Shown here: positions 29,406 to 38,333 of the stretch, one piece after another | Numbering within the stretch: position 1 is the stretch's first letter | Layout of the letters: every line of letters starts with the position of its first letter | Assembly: GCF_021568775.1 (NCBI RefSeq) | Contig: NZ_JAKGSG010000015.1 | Location: 1 to 43,449, forward strand | Source of the DNA: Antribacter soli | GTDB taxonomy: Bacteria; Actinomycetota; Actinomycetes; Actinomycetales; Cellulomonadaceae | DNA length: 43,449 nt | Direction of reading: 5' to 3' | The notes under the pieces: generated by a model | The model's database searches: none | Told to the model about the DNA's origin: nothing | The model's input: the letters and a program-made list of their open reading frames with translations, nothing else | Translations under genes and position numbers: made by a program

Positions 29406-31445
29406 GTGACAGACACCACCGAATCAGCCCAGAGCACAGCAGGCCGCAGCCGCGGCACGGCGGGTGCACTGGGCGCCATGCGTCTCGCCGAGCTGCAGGC
29501 CCTTGCCACCGAGCTGGGCGTCAAGGGCACCTCGAAGATGCGCAAGAGCGATCTCGTCGACACGATCAGCGCCCGGACCGGCGACGGCGGCCCCGCCCGC
29601 AGCGGCGAGAACGGCAGTGCCCGGACGGCCGACAGCGGCCCCGCCCGTACCGGCGAGGCCGGAACGCGGACGACCGGCGCAACGACGCGCCGTGACGACG
29701 CGCCTGCCGAGACGCTCGACCGACCGGACACCGAGGCCAGCGTGCGCCGCGAGCGTCGGACGACCGAGGCTCCGGCCACCGCGAACGTGCCCGTCGCCGC
29801 CGCGACGACCACCACGGCCACGGCCGTCCGCGCCGGCACCGGCACCGGGGACGCGGACCGCGCCGCGCGCCTGGCCGAGCTGGCCGAGGCCGTCGCCGCG
29901 CCGCGTGAGCGCAGCTCGCGTCGCGCAGGCCGCGGCCAGGGCGCCCCGGAGGCGGGCGCCCCTGAGCAGAACGGCGAGGCGCGCCGTCAGCGCGACGGCC
30001 AGGGCCGCGACGGCCAGGGTCAGGGCGACCGCCCCGCGCGCGACGGTGGCCAGCAGAACCGCAACCAGCAGAGCCAGCAGGGCGCCCAGCAGGACCGCCG
30101 CCAGCAGGGCGGCACGACGTTCGCGGACGACGACGACGAGCGCGGCTCGCGGCGCCGTCGGGGCCGGGAGCGCAGCCGCGACCGCAAGCGCGGCAGCACC
30201 CGCACCGGCCGCGTCCAGGGTCCGGACGTGCAGGGCCTCGACGACGTCGAGGTGCGCGAGGACGACATCCTGCTGCCGGTCGCCGGTATCCTGGACATCC
30301 TTGACAACTACGCGTTCGTGCGCACGAGCGGCTACCTGCCCGGCCCGAACGACGTGTACGTGAGCCTGAACCAGGTCAAGAAGTCGGGCCTGCGCCGCGG
30401 CGACGCGATCGTCGGCGCGGTGCGCCAGCCCCGCGAGGGCGAGCAGCCGCAGCAGGGCAACAGCCCGCGCGCCAAGTTCAACGCGCTCGTCCGCCTGGAC
30501 GCGGTCAACGGCATGGCGCCAGAGGAGGCGCTCGGGCGCCCCGAGTTCGGCAAGCTCACGCCGCTGTACCCGCAGGAGCGCCTGCGCCTGGAGAACCCGG
30601 CCGCGACCCGCCTCACCCCGCGTGTCATCGACATCGTCGCGCCGATCGGCAAGGGCCAGCGCGGCCTCATCGTCTCGCCGCCCAAGGCCGGCAAGACGAT
30701 CATCATGCAGCAGATCGCCAACGCGATCACCGCGAACAACCCCGAGGTCCACCTCATGGTTGTGCTCGTCGACGAGCGGCCCGAAGAGGTCACGGACATG
30801 GAGCGGACGGTGAAGGGCGAGGTCATCGCCTCGACGTTCGACCGTCCGGCCTCGGACCACACGATCGTCGCCGAGCTGGCCATCGAGCGGGCGAAGCGCC
30901 TCGTGGAGCTGGGCCAGGACGTCGTCGTGCTGCTCGACTCGATCACCCGCCTGTCGCGTGCGTACAACCTCGCCGCGCCGGCGTCGGGCCGAATCCTCTC
31001 CGGTGGTGTCGACGCAGCGGCGCTCTACCCGCCGAAGAAGTTCTTCGGTGCCGCGCGCAACATCGAGAACGGCGGCTCGCTGACCATCCTCGGCTCGGCG
31101 CTCGTCGAGACCGGCTCGAAGATGGACGACATCATCTTCGAGGAGTTCAAGGGAACCGGAAACATGGAGCTGCGGCTCTCCCGGTCCCTCGCCGACAAGC
31201 GCATCTTCCCGGCGGTGGACGTCAACGCGTCCGGCACCCGCCGCGAGGAGATCCTCATGTCGGGCGACGAGCTCAAGATCGTCTACAAGCTGCGCCGCGT
31301 GCTCGGGGCGCTCGACCAGCAGCAGGCCATCGAGCTGCTGCTGGGCAAGCTCAAGGAGCACAAGACCAACGTCGAGTTCCTGCTGCAGGTGCAGAAGACG
31401 ACGCCGGGCGCGTTCGTGGACGACAACGTCGGCCAGACGGTCTGA
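29406..31445 (+). CDS. rho: Transcription termination factor Rho
   Basis: 679 residues from GTG 29406, well above the 419 of E. coli Rho. The Rho-N domain (MRLAELQALATELGVKGTSK) is followed by an insertion of about 200 residues, roughly 60-260, rich in Arg, Asp, Gly and Gln with RDGQGRDGQGQGD-type repeats. Such insertions are typical of actinobacterial Rho and add RNA contacts. The primary RNA-binding (cold-shock-like) domain follows from about 285 (ILDILDNYAFVRTSGYLPG). Walker A is PPKAGKT at 425-431, and DERPEEVTDMERTVKGEV and LLDSITRLSRAYN complete the ATPase. It terminates untranslated or antisense RNA and corresponds to an essential housekeeping gene. Confidence 0.97.
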   Translation: MTDTTESAQSTAGRSRGTAGALGAMRLAELQALATELGVKGTSKMRKSDLVDTISARTGDGGPARSGENGSARTADSGPARTGEAGTRTTGATTRRDDAPAETLDRPDTEASVRRERRTTEAPATANVPVAAATTTTATAVRAGTGTGDADRAARLAELAEAVAAPRERSSRRAGRGQGAPEAGAPEQNGEARRQRDGQGRDGQGQGDRPARDGGQQNRNQQSQQGAQQDRRQQGGTTFADDDDERGSRRRRGRERSRDRKRGSTRTGRVQGPDVQGLDDVEVREDDILLPVAGILDILDNYAFVRTSGYLPGPNDVYVSLNQVKKSGLRRGDAIVGAVRQPREGEQPQQGNSPRAKFNALVRLDAVNGMAPEEALGRPEFGKLTPLYPQERLRLENPAATRLTPRVIDIVAPIGKGQRGLIVSPPKAGKTIIMQQIANAITANNPEVHLMVVLVDERPEEVTDMERTVKGEVIASTFDRPASDHTIVAELAIERAKRLVELGQDVVVLLDSITRLSRAYNLAAPASGRILSGGVDAAALYPPKKFFGAARNIENGGSLTILGSALVETGSKMDDIIFEEFKGTGNMELRLSRSLADKRIFPAVDVNASGTRREEILMSGDELKIVYKLRRVLGALDQQQAIELLLGKLKEHKTNVEFLLQVQKTTPGAFVDDNVGQTV

Positions 31446-31483
31446 GCCGCATCCGTCAGCACGTCTGACATCACATCCGTCGG

Positions 31484-31505
31484 GACCCCGGCAGCGCCGG
31501 GGGTC
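31484..31505 (+). terminator. Terminator after rho
   Basis: GACCCCGGC pairs with GCCGGGGGTC (one bulged G) around an AGC loop, 39 bases after the rho stop and just before the rpmE promoter. There is no T-tract. Confidence 0.6.
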
Positions 31506-31586
31506 TGGCACAATGGTCTGTCGGCCAGCCGGTTCACGGCTCGCGATGTGCGAGTCGACCCGGGGGCACCTCACCAAGGAGAAATC
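31505..31586 (+). promoter_or_regulatory. rpmE promoter and probable L31 leader
   Basis: CACAAT at 31509-31514 is a likely -10, placing the transcript start near 31521 and giving a 66-base leader. Two hairpins share two bases: AGCCG-gttca-CGGCT at 31527-31541 and CTCGC-gatgt-GCGAG at 31540-31554. Because both need CT at 31540-31541 they compete in full-length form. AAGGAG at 31577-31582 is the ribosome binding site. Structured leaders controlling L31 synthesis are known for actinobacteria; assignment here is by position and shape only. Confidence 0.5.
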
Positions 31587-31802
31587 ATGAAGGCCGGTAT
31601 CCACCCCGAGTACGTGGTCACCGAGGTGACCTGCACGTGTGGCAACACGTTCGTGACGCGCAGCACCGAGAAGTCGGGCAAGATCAGCGCCGACGTGTGC
31701 AGCGCGTGCCACCCGTTCTACACGGGCAAGCAGAAGCTCCTCGACACCGGTGGCCGCGTGGCCCGGTTCGAGGCTCGCTACGGCAAGAAGGCTGCCAAGT
31801 AG
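31587..31802 (+). CDS. rpmE: 50S ribosomal protein L31 (zinc form)
   Basis: 71 residues from ATG 31587, preceded by AAGGAG four bases upstream. This start is much better than the in-frame one upstream at 31548. The zinc ligands of the C+ form are present: Cys16 and Cys18 in CTCG, and Cys38 and Cys41 in [15 protein letters not shown]31 bridges the central protuberance of the 50S subunit to the 30S head. Zinc-containing L31 is used when zinc is available and is replaced by a zinc-free paralogue under Zur control in many actinobacteria; no paralogue lies in this window. A long hairpin terminator follows. Confidence 0.97.
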   Translation: MKAGIHPEYVVTEVTCTCGNTFVTRSTEKSGKISADVCSACHPFYTGKQKLLDTGGRVARFEARYGKKAAK

Positions 31803-31810
31803 CTTCCTCG

Positions 31811-31874
31811 CAGCGCCGGCGGTCCGGCCCGACAACCTCTCCAGGGGCAGTCGGGCGCGGGACCGCCGGCGCTG
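31811..31874 (+). terminator. Long hairpin terminator after rpmE
   Basis: CAGCGCCGGCGGTCC at 31811-31825 pairs perfectly with 31860-31874, a 15-pair stem. Inside it, GCCCGAC (31827-31833 region) can pair with GTCGGGC. The stem starts nine bases after the rpmE stop and is followed by TCGCTTTGT, as close to a T-tract as this genome gives. It should end most rpmE transcripts, so prfA must read through or have another promoter. Confidence 0.85.
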
Positions 31875-31917
31875 TCGCTTTGTCCCGCCTTTCTTCCCGT
31901 TGAGCTAGGAGCTCCTC

Positions 31918-33006
31918 ATGACCGACTCGTTCTCCGGCGTCGGGCCGCTGCTCGACGAGCACGCCGAGATCGAGCGCGCGCTCGCCGACCCGGCCGTGCA
32001 TGCCGACGCGGGCCGCGCCCGCACGCTCGGGCGCCGCTACGCGGAGCTGAACCAGGTCGTCGGTGCCTACCGGACGTGGGAGGCGGCGCGGGACGACGCC
32101 GCGGCGGCGGCCGAGCTCGCCGAGCTGGACGAGGGCTTCGCGGCCGAGCTGCCGGCCCTGCGCGCGGCCGAGGCGGAGGCCGCCGAGCGGCTGCGCCGCG
32201 TGCTCGTGCCGCGCGACCCGGACGACGGCCGCGACGCCATCCTGGAGATCAAGGCGGGCGAGGGCGGCGAGGAGTCGGCGCTGTTCGCGGGCGACCTGCT
32301 GCGCATGTACCTGCGGTACGCGGAGCGCCGGGGCTGGTCGACGCAGGTGCTGGAGGCCACGGAGTCCGACCTGGGCGGCTACAAGGACGTGCAGGTCGCG
32401 ATCAAGGCCAGGTCCGTCCAGAGTCCCGAGGACGGGGTCTGGGCCAGCCTCAAGTACGAGGGCGGCGTGCACCGCGTGCAGCGGGTCCCGGTCACGGAGA
32501 GCCAGGGCCGCATCCACACGTCTGCGGCCGGCGTGCTGGTGTTCCCCGAGGTGGACGACCCGGGCGAGGTCGAGATCGACCCGAACGACCTGCGCATCGA
32601 CGTGTTCCGCTCGTCCGGCCCGGGCGGCCAGTCCGTCAACACGACGGACTCAGCGGTGCGCATCACGCACCTGCCGACCGGCATCGTGGTCTCGATGCAG
32701 AACGAGAAGTCGCAGCTGCAGAACCGCGAGCAGGCGATGCGCGTGCTGCGGGCCCGCCTGCTCGCCGCGCAGCAGGAGGCGGCAGCGGCCGAGGCCGCCG
32801 ACCTGCGCCGCTCCCAGGTGCGCACCGTCGACCGCTCCGAGCGCATCCGCACGTACAACTTCCCGGAGAACCGGATCGCGGACCATCGCACGGGGTACAA
32901 GGCGTACAACCTCGACCAGCTGCTCGACGGCGACCTGGAGCCGGTCGTCCGCTCCGCGATCGACGCCGACGAGGCCGCGCGCCTGGCTGCGGCGACCCAT
33001 GCCTGA
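31918..33006 (+). CDS. prfA: Peptide chain release factor 1
   Basis: 362 residues from ATG 31918, preceded by GAGCTAGGAGCTCC. Domain 1 is helical (about 1-100). The PCRF signature [20 protein letters not shown] follows. The stop-codon recognition motif region lies near [20 protein letters not shown]. The universal GGQ motif is at 236-238 ([19 protein letters not shown]). RF1 releases peptides at UAA and UAG. The Gln of GGQ is methylated by PrmC, encoded by the next gene, whose start overlaps the prfA end by eight bases. Note that this genome uses mostly TGA stops, which RF2 reads. Confidence 0.97.
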   Translation: MTDSFSGVGPLLDEHAEIERALADPAVHADAGRARTLGRRYAELNQVVGAYRTWEAARDDAAAAAELAELDEGFAAELPALRAAEAEAAERLRRVLVPRDPDDGRDAILEIKAGEGGEESALFAGDLLRMYLRYAERRGWSTQVLEATESDLGGYKDVQVAIKARSVQSPEDGVWASLKYEGGVHRVQRVPVTESQGRIHTSAAGVLVFPEVDDPGEVEIDPNDLRIDVFRSSGPGGQSVNTTDSAVRITHLPTGIVVSMQNEKSQLQNREQAMRVLRARLLAAQQEAAAAEAADLRRSQVRTVDRSERIRTYNFPENRIADHRTGYKAYNLDQLLDGDLEPVVRSAIDADEAARLAAATHA

Positions 33007-34000
33007 GCTCGAGGACGCTGTGCCCACCACGACGGACGGAGCCGTGCGGTGGGGGGCCGCAGCCCTCGCCGACGCCGGCGTCGCGACCCCGCGCGTGGAC
33101 GCCGAGCTCCTGCTCGCGCACGTCCTGGGCGCGGACCGCGGCGAGGTCGTGCGCCTCGCCCTCCTCGGGACCCCGCTGCCCGACGACGTCCGGGCCGCGT
33201 TCGCTGACCACGTCACCCGCCGCGCGGCCCGGGTCCCGCTGCAGCACCTGACGGGGCTGGCGCCGTTCCGGCACCTGGAGCTGGTTGTGGGCCCCGGCGT
33301 GTTCGTCCCCCGGCCGGAGACCGAGTCGGTGGCCCAGGTCGCCGTCGACGAGGCGGCGCGCGTCGTCGCGGAGCGGGGGAGCGCCGTCGTCGTCGACCTG
33401 TGCACCGGGTCCGGCGCCATCGCCCTGGCCGTCGCGACCGAGGTGCCGGGCGCGGCGGTGCACGCCGTCGAGCTCGACGCCGCGGCCCACGCCTGGGCGG
33501 AGCGCAACGTCGCCGCCCTTCTCCTCGTGGGCGCAGAGAGTGCCGCCCCGGGCGGCCCGCAGGCGGCACCCTCTCCGCCCGCGGCGGGAACGCGGGTGCG
33601 GCTCGTGCGGGGTGACGCCAGGACCGCGTTGCGAGAGCTCGACGGCACCGTCGACGTCGTCGTCTCCAACCCGCCGTACGTGCCGCCGGGCGCGGTGCCG
33701 GTGGACCCGGAGGTCGCCGAGCACGACCCCGCCGTCGCGCTGTACGGGCTGGGCGCGGACGGGCTCGAGGTGCCGCGCGGCGTCACCGCCGCGGCAGCGC
33801 GCCTGCTGCGCCCGGGCGGCCTGTACGTGATGGAGCACGCCGAGGTGCAGGCCGCCGCGGCCCGCGCGATGGTGGACGCGACACCCGGCCCGGAGCCGGT
33901 TGCTGCGCCGGACGCGGCGCCCGGCCCGGCCTTCACGCCGGCCGAGACGCGTGAGGACCTGACGGGCCGGCCCCGCATGGTGGTCGCGAGGCGACGGTGA
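32999..34000 (+). CDS. prmC: Release factor glutamine methyltransferase PrmC
   Basis: 333 residues from ATG 32999, overlapping prfA by eight bases; GTG at 33020 is a possible later start. The N-terminal helical domain is [20 protein letters not shown] followed by [20 protein letters not shown]. The S-adenosylmethionine loop is [21 protein letters not shown] (from Asp133), and the catalytic NPPY lies at 224-227 ([12 protein letters not shown]). A short Ala/Pro/Gly-rich insertion between the two, and another near the end, make it slightly longer than E. coli PrmC. It methylates the GGQ glutamine of RF1 and RF2 to speed termination. The order prfA-prmC is widespread. Confidence 0.95.
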   Translation: MPELEDAVPTTTDGAVRWGAAALADAGVATPRVDAELLLAHVLGADRGEVVRLALLGTPLPDDVRAAFADHVTRRAARVPLQHLTGLAPFRHLELVVGPGVFVPRPETESVAQVAVDEAARVVAERGSAVVVDLCTGSGAIALAVATEVPGAAVHAVELDAAAHAWAERNVAALLLVGAESAAPGGPQAAPSPPAAGTRVRLVRGDARTALRELDGTVDVVVSNPPYVPPGAVPVDPEVAEHDPAVALYGLGADGLEVPRGVTAAAARLLRPGGLYVMEHAEVQAAAARAMVDATPGPEPVAAPDAAPGPAFTPAETREDLTGRPRMVVARRR

Positions 34001-34037
34001 GGCGGGACATGTCCGGCGGACGTGGAAGACTGAGCGC

Positions 34038-34703
34038 GTGAGTGTGCCTGTACGTCCTGTCCTCGACGCGACGGACCCGCTGACCTGGGGGCCGTCGATC
34101 GACGAAGCCGTGAACGCGATCTCGCGCGGTGCCCTCGTGGTGCTGCCCACCGACACCGTGTACGGCCTCGGCGCCGACGCCTTCGACGCGACGGCGGTCG
34201 CCGCGCTGCTCGCCGCGAAGGGCCGCGGGCGCCAGATGCCGCCACCGGTCCTCGTGCCCGACGTCATGACCCTCGACGGTCTCGCCACGGACGTGCCGGA
34301 CGACGCGCGGCGGCTCGTCGAGGCGTTCTGGCCCGGCGGCTTCACGATCATCCTGCCCGCCCAGCCGTCGCTGCAGTGGGACCTGGGGGAGACGCACGGC
34401 ACCGTCGCGCTCCGCATGCCCGACCACCCGGCCGCGCTCGCGCTGCTGCGCCGGACCGGCCCGCTGGCCGTGTCCAGCGCCAACCTCTCCGGCAAGCCGG
34501 CCGCGACCGACGTGCAGGACGCGGTGGCGCAGCTCGGCGAGTCCGTCGCCGTGTACCTCGACGGCGGCACGGCCCCCGGCGGGGTGTCCTCGACCATCGT
34601 CGACGCGACGGGCCCCGTCCTCCGCGTCGTGCGCGAGGGTGCCGTCAGCCTCGACGACCTGCGCAGTGTGGCGCCCGTCGTCGCGCTGGGGGAAGACGCG
34701 TGA
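34038..34703 (+). CDS. tsaC: L-threonylcarbamoyladenylate synthase (TsaC/Sua5/YrdC family)
   Basis: 221 residues from GTG 34038. The YrdC fold is recognised by ALVVLPTDTVYGLGADAF, the K-G-R-G-R segment KGRGRQMPPPVLV that binds ATP and bicarbonate, WPGGFTIILPA, ALRMPDHPAAL and SSANLSGKPAATD. It makes threonylcarbamoyl-AMP from threonine, bicarbonate and ATP, the first step of the t6A37 modification in tRNAs reading ANN codons. There is no separate Sua5 domain, so the short TsaC form fits. AAGACT at 34026-34031, six bases before the GTG, may be a leaderless -10. The stop overlaps wecA as GTGA. Confidence 0.93.
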   Translation: MSVPVRPVLDATDPLTWGPSIDEAVNAISRGALVVLPTDTVYGLGADAFDATAVAALLAAKGRGRQMPPPVLVPDVMTLDGLATDVPDDARRLVEAFWPGGFTIILPAQPSLQWDLGETHGTVALRMPDHPAALALLRRTGPLAVSSANLSGKPAATDVQDAVAQLGESVAVYLDGGTAPGGVSSTIVDATGPVLRVVREGAVSLDDLRSVAPVVALGEDA

Positions 34704-35890
34704 GGGTGTACCTGCTGCTGATGCTCGTGGCCGCCGCGGTCACGTTCCTGACCACGCCCTTCGCCCGGTGGGCCGCCCTGAAGACCTCGGCGATCTCCGC
34801 GGTCCGGGCACGTGACGTGCACGTCCTGCCGACGCCGCGCCTCGGTGGCCTGGCGATGATGTTCGGCATCGTCGTCGCGGTCCTGCTCGCCTCCCGGATG
34901 CCCTTCCTCGAGGGTATGTTCCGGGACGGGCAGGTGTGGGGCATCCTCGGCGGCGCGGGCCTCGTGTGCCTGCTCGGCTGGGCCGACGACAAGTGGGACC
35001 TCGACTGGCTCACCAAGCTCGCCGGGCAGGTCCTGGCGGCCGGCGTCATGGCGTTCCAGGGGGTCCAGCTCTACACGGTGCCCTGGCCCAGCGGGTTGAC
35101 GATCCTGCCGGGGCAGGCCACGGTCGCGATCACGATCTTCGTCGTCGTGCTCGCCATGAACGCCGTGAACTTCGTGGACGGCCTCGACGGCCTGGCCGCG
35201 GGCATCATCGCCATCGGCGGCTCGGCGTTCTTCTTCTACACCTACGGCCTCACGCAGGTCGTCAGTGCGGACGACTACGCGAGCGTCGCGACGCTCCTGA
35301 TGGCCGTGCTGGTCGGCGTGTGCGTCGGCTTCCTGCCGCACAACTTCTTCCCCTCGCGCATCTTCATGGGCGACGCCGGGTCGATGGTGCTCGGCCTCGT
35401 CATGGCGGGCGCCGCCATCTCGGTCACGGGCCGCATCCAGCCGGACATCCAGCCCGTCGAGGTGCTGTCCGGCGCCCAGTCGCTGCCGGCGTTCCTGCCG
35501 CTGCTGCTGCCCGTCGCGGTGCTGCTGCTGCCCCTGCTCGACATGGGCCTGGCCGTGCTCCGGCGCCTCGCCGCCGGCAAGTCGCCCATGGCGCCCGACC
35601 GCATGCACCTGCACCACCGGATGCTCGCCCTCGGCCACTCGCACCGCCGGGCCGTGGTCATCCTCTACGTGTGGACAGCCGTCTTCGCCTACACCGCCGC
35701 CGCCCTCGTGTGGCTGTCCTGGCAGGCGGTCCTGGTCTGGCTCGGTGTCGCGGTCGTGGTGGCGCTCGTGCTCACCCTCGGCCCGCTGCGGCACCGCGGG
35801 CGGTTCCTGGACGACGACGTCGCGCTGTCCGGCGCGATCCACAAGAGCCCGGTCACCGCCGGTGCTCCCCCCGAAGGAAGCGACCGATGA
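34700..35890 (+). CDS. wecA: Polyprenyl-phosphate GlcNAc-1-phosphate transferase (WecA/MraY family)
   Basis: 396 residues from GTG 34700, overlapping tsaC. About eleven membrane helices are visible. Family motifs are DVHVLPTPRLGGLAMMFG, WADDKWDLDWLTKLAGQ (Asp-Asp cluster), MNAVNFVDGLDGLAAG, RIFMGDAGSMVLG and the HLHHR-containing MAPDRMHLHHRMLALGHSHR. These bind Mg2+ and the UDP-sugar. In actinobacteria the enzyme transfers GlcNAc-1-phosphate to decaprenyl phosphate, starting the linkage unit for arabinogalactan-like or teichoic-type wall polymers. The product in this organism is not certain. The neighbour order tsaC-wecA-atpI-atpB matches M. tuberculosis (rfe). It is coupled to the following gene by ATGA. 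Confidence 0.92.
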   Translation: MRVYLLLMLVAAAVTFLTTPFARWAALKTSAISAVRARDVHVLPTPRLGGLAMMFGIVVAVLLASRMPFLEGMFRDGQVWGILGGAGLVCLLGWADDKWDLDWLTKLAGQVLAAGVMAFQGVQLYTVPWPSGLTILPGQATVAITIFVVVLAMNAVNFVDGLDGLAAGIIAIGGSAFFFYTYGLTQVVSADDYASVATLLMAVLVGVCVGFLPHNFFPSRIFMGDAGSMVLGLVMAGAAISVTGRIQPDIQPVEVLSGAQSLPAFLPLLLPVAVLLLPLLDMGLAVLRRLAAGKSPMAPDRMHLHHRMLALGHSHRRAVVILYVWTAVFAYTAAALVWLSWQAVLVWLGVAVVVALVLTLGPLRHRGRFLDDDVALSGAIHKSPVTAGAPPEGSDR

Positions 35891-36348
35891 CCGAGCCCAC
35901 CCCTGTGTCCGAGACGAGCGGCTCGGCGGCGGCCGAACGCGCCGTGCTGCGTACTGCGCTGCGCGACGGGCTGATCCTGGTCGGCGCCCTCGCCGTTCTG
36001 GGGGCCGTGGTGGGTGCGCTGGTCGCAGGCGCGCCGGGCGTGTGGGGCGCGCTCGTCGGCGCTGCCGTCGTCGCCTTCTTCTCGGGCGTCACCGTGTGGT
36101 CGATGCTGTTCACGATCGGCAAGAGCGCCGCGACGACCGGTGCGGTCGTCATGGGCAGCTGGCTCGCCAAGATGATCGTGCTCATCATCGTGCTCGCCGT
36201 GCTGACCCGGACCGGGACCGAGTGGCTCACGCCCGGGGTCCGCGGGATCCTGTTCGGCGTCGTCGCCCTCGGGACGATCGGCTCCGCCCTGCTCGACTAC
36301 CGCGCGGTGCACAAGGGCCGGGTGCCCTACGTCTCGCCCGAGGCGTGA
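35887..36348 (+). CDS. AtpI-like small membrane protein
   Basis: 153 residues from ATG 35887, overlapping the wecA stop. About four hydrophobic helices are visible: DGLILVGALAVLGAVVGALV, VWGALVGAAVVAFFSGVTVW, MGSWLAKMIVLIIVLAVL and GILFGVVALGTIGSALLDY. Sequence similarity to AtpI is weak by eye, but position between wecA and atpB and size agree with the actinobacterial AtpI/Rv1303-type gene. AtpI proteins help assemble the c-ring of ATP synthase in some bacteria. Candidate hairpins and a 186-base gap separate it from atpB, so it may belong transcriptionally to wecA. Confidence 0.75.
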   Translation: MTEPTPVSETSGSAAAERAVLRTALRDGLILVGALAVLGAVVGALVAGAPGVWGALVGAAVVAFFSGVTVWSMLFTIGKSAATTGAVVMGSWLAKMIVLIIVLAVLTRTGTEWLTPGVRGILFGVVALGTIGSALLDYRAVHKGRVPYVSPEA

Positions 36349-36404
36349 ACCGGAGCGTGACCCGCGGCTTGCCTGGGCCTTTTGCCCGGTTGATCGTGAT
36401 CTGA

Positions 36405-36433
36405 CCCGGTGTCGCGACACGCGTCACACCGGG
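36405..36433 (+). terminator. Candidate terminator after the AtpI-like gene
   Basis: CCCGGTGT pairs perfectly with ACACCGGG around a 13-base loop, 56 bases after the stop codon. It has no T-tract. An alternative fold uses the GTGTCGCGACAC palindrome. Confidence 0.4.
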
Positions 36434-36473
36434 GCGATCTCACACCCCCGGGCGCGGCCCGGTGCGGAACATA

Positions 36474-36486
36474 CGTTAGGCTAACG
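36474..36486 (+). promoter_or_regulatory. Palindrome with -10 element before atpB
   Basis: CGTTAGGCTAACG has six-base arms around one G. TAGGCT (36477-36482) fits the -10 consensus. GTTAGGCTAAC is also the exact 11-base core of the DtxR/IdeR consensus, but the flanks match poorly (13 of 19 overall). Confidence 0.45.
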
Positions 36487-36534
36487 GCGAATCCATGACG
36501 GCCAGGCCCGAAGGCGCGCCCGCACCGGTGTGCG

Positions 36535-37398
36535 GTGGTACGTGCCCAGCCTCTGACCAACCGGGGAGTCCTCCTGTCCACGCTCGCGACCTCTCTGCTC
36601 GCCGCCTCCGAGGCCGCCGACGGCGGTGAGAGCGCCTTCCACGCGCCCACCGTCGCGGATTTCTTCCCACCGGTGATCTTCTTCGACGGCACGCCGTTCG
36701 AGATCAACCGCATCATCCTGGTGCGCTTCCTCGCCGCCGCGGTGGTCATCACCCTGTTCCTGGTTGCCGCCTACCGCGCCAAGGTCGTCCCGGGGCGCTT
36801 CCAGAACGCGATCGAGATGATCCTGGACTTCGTGCGCCGCGGGATCGCGGTCGAGGTCCTCGGCGAGAAGAACGGCGCGAAGTACTTCCCGCTGCTGGCC
36901 ACGATCTTCTGCACCGTGCTGTTCATGAACCTCACCGGCGTGGTGCCGTTCCTGAACATCGCCGCCAGCTCGACCATCGGCCTGCCGCTCGTCCTCGCGG
37001 CGTGGGTGTACGTCATGTACCTCACGGCGGGCATCAAGGCGCAGGGCCTGGGTGGCTTCCTCACCAGCTCCCTGTTCCCGCCGGGTGTCCCGAAGTTCCT
37101 GTACCTGCTCCTGACGCCGATCGAGTTCCTCCAGGTCTTCGTCCTGCGTCCCGCGACGCTCGCGATCCGACTCCTGGCGAACATGGTCGCCGGTCACCTC
37201 ATGCTGGCGATCTGCTTCGCCGCCACGCAGTTCTTCATCTTCAACGCCGACGGCGCCATGAAGCTCTTCGGCGCGGGAACGCTCGTCGCGGGCCTGGCGT
37301 TCACTCTCTTCGAGGTCTTCGTCGCGGCGCTGCAGGCGTACATCTTCGCGATCCTCACTGCCGCGTACATCAGCATGTCCGTCGAGGCCGAACACTGA
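36535..37398 (+). CDS. atpB: ATP synthase F0 subunit a
   Basis: 287 residues if started at GTG 36535, or 274 from CTG 36574. The CTG has an ideal GGGGAG five bases upstream and yields a protein opening STLATSLLAASEAADGG. The GTG has no ribosome binding site. Helices run through RIILVRFLAAAVVITLFLVA, LLATIFCTVLFMNLTGVVPF, PLVLAAWVYVMYLTAGI and onward. The proton-channel signature is PATLAIRLLANMVAGH, whose Arg faces the c-ring. It forms the proton path through the F0 sector in the membrane. It opens the atpBEFHAGD run. Confidence 0.95.
   Translation: MVRAQPLTNRGVLLSTLATSLLAASEAADGGESAFHAPTVADFFPPVIFFDGTPFEINRIILVRFLAAAVVITLFLVAAYRAKVVPGRFQNAIEMILDFVRRGIAVEVLGEKNGAKYFPLLATIFCTVLFMNLTGVVPFLNIAASSTIGLPLVLAAWVYVMYLTAGIKAQGLGGFLTSSLFPPGVPKFLYLLLTPIEFLQVFVLRPATLAIRLLANMVAGHLMLAICFAATQFFIFNADGAMKLFGAGTLVAGLAFTLFEVFVAALQAYIFAILTAAYISMSVEAEH

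Positions 37399-38332
<934 letters not shown>

Positions 38333-38333
<1 letters not shown>

Larger units (their letters stand above)
36349..36534 (+). promoter_or_regulatory. atp operon upstream region
   Basis: 186 bases with no gene. CCCGGTGT/ACACCGGG at 36405-36433 forms an eight-pair hairpin with a 13-base loop, a candidate end for the wecA-atpI transcript. Inside it lies the palindrome GTGTCGCGACAC (36409-36420). CGTTAG-G-CTAACG at 36474-36486 is a perfect inverted repeat that includes TAGGCT, a good -10. A transcript from there would have a leader of 45-85 bases, depending on the atpB start. Confidence 0.5.

Noticed and set aside
32663-35842. A 1059-codon minus-strand open frame opposite prfA-prmC-tsaC-wecA
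   Set aside because: It shows no domain motifs, has shadow-type composition, and the opposite strand holds four well-recognised genes.
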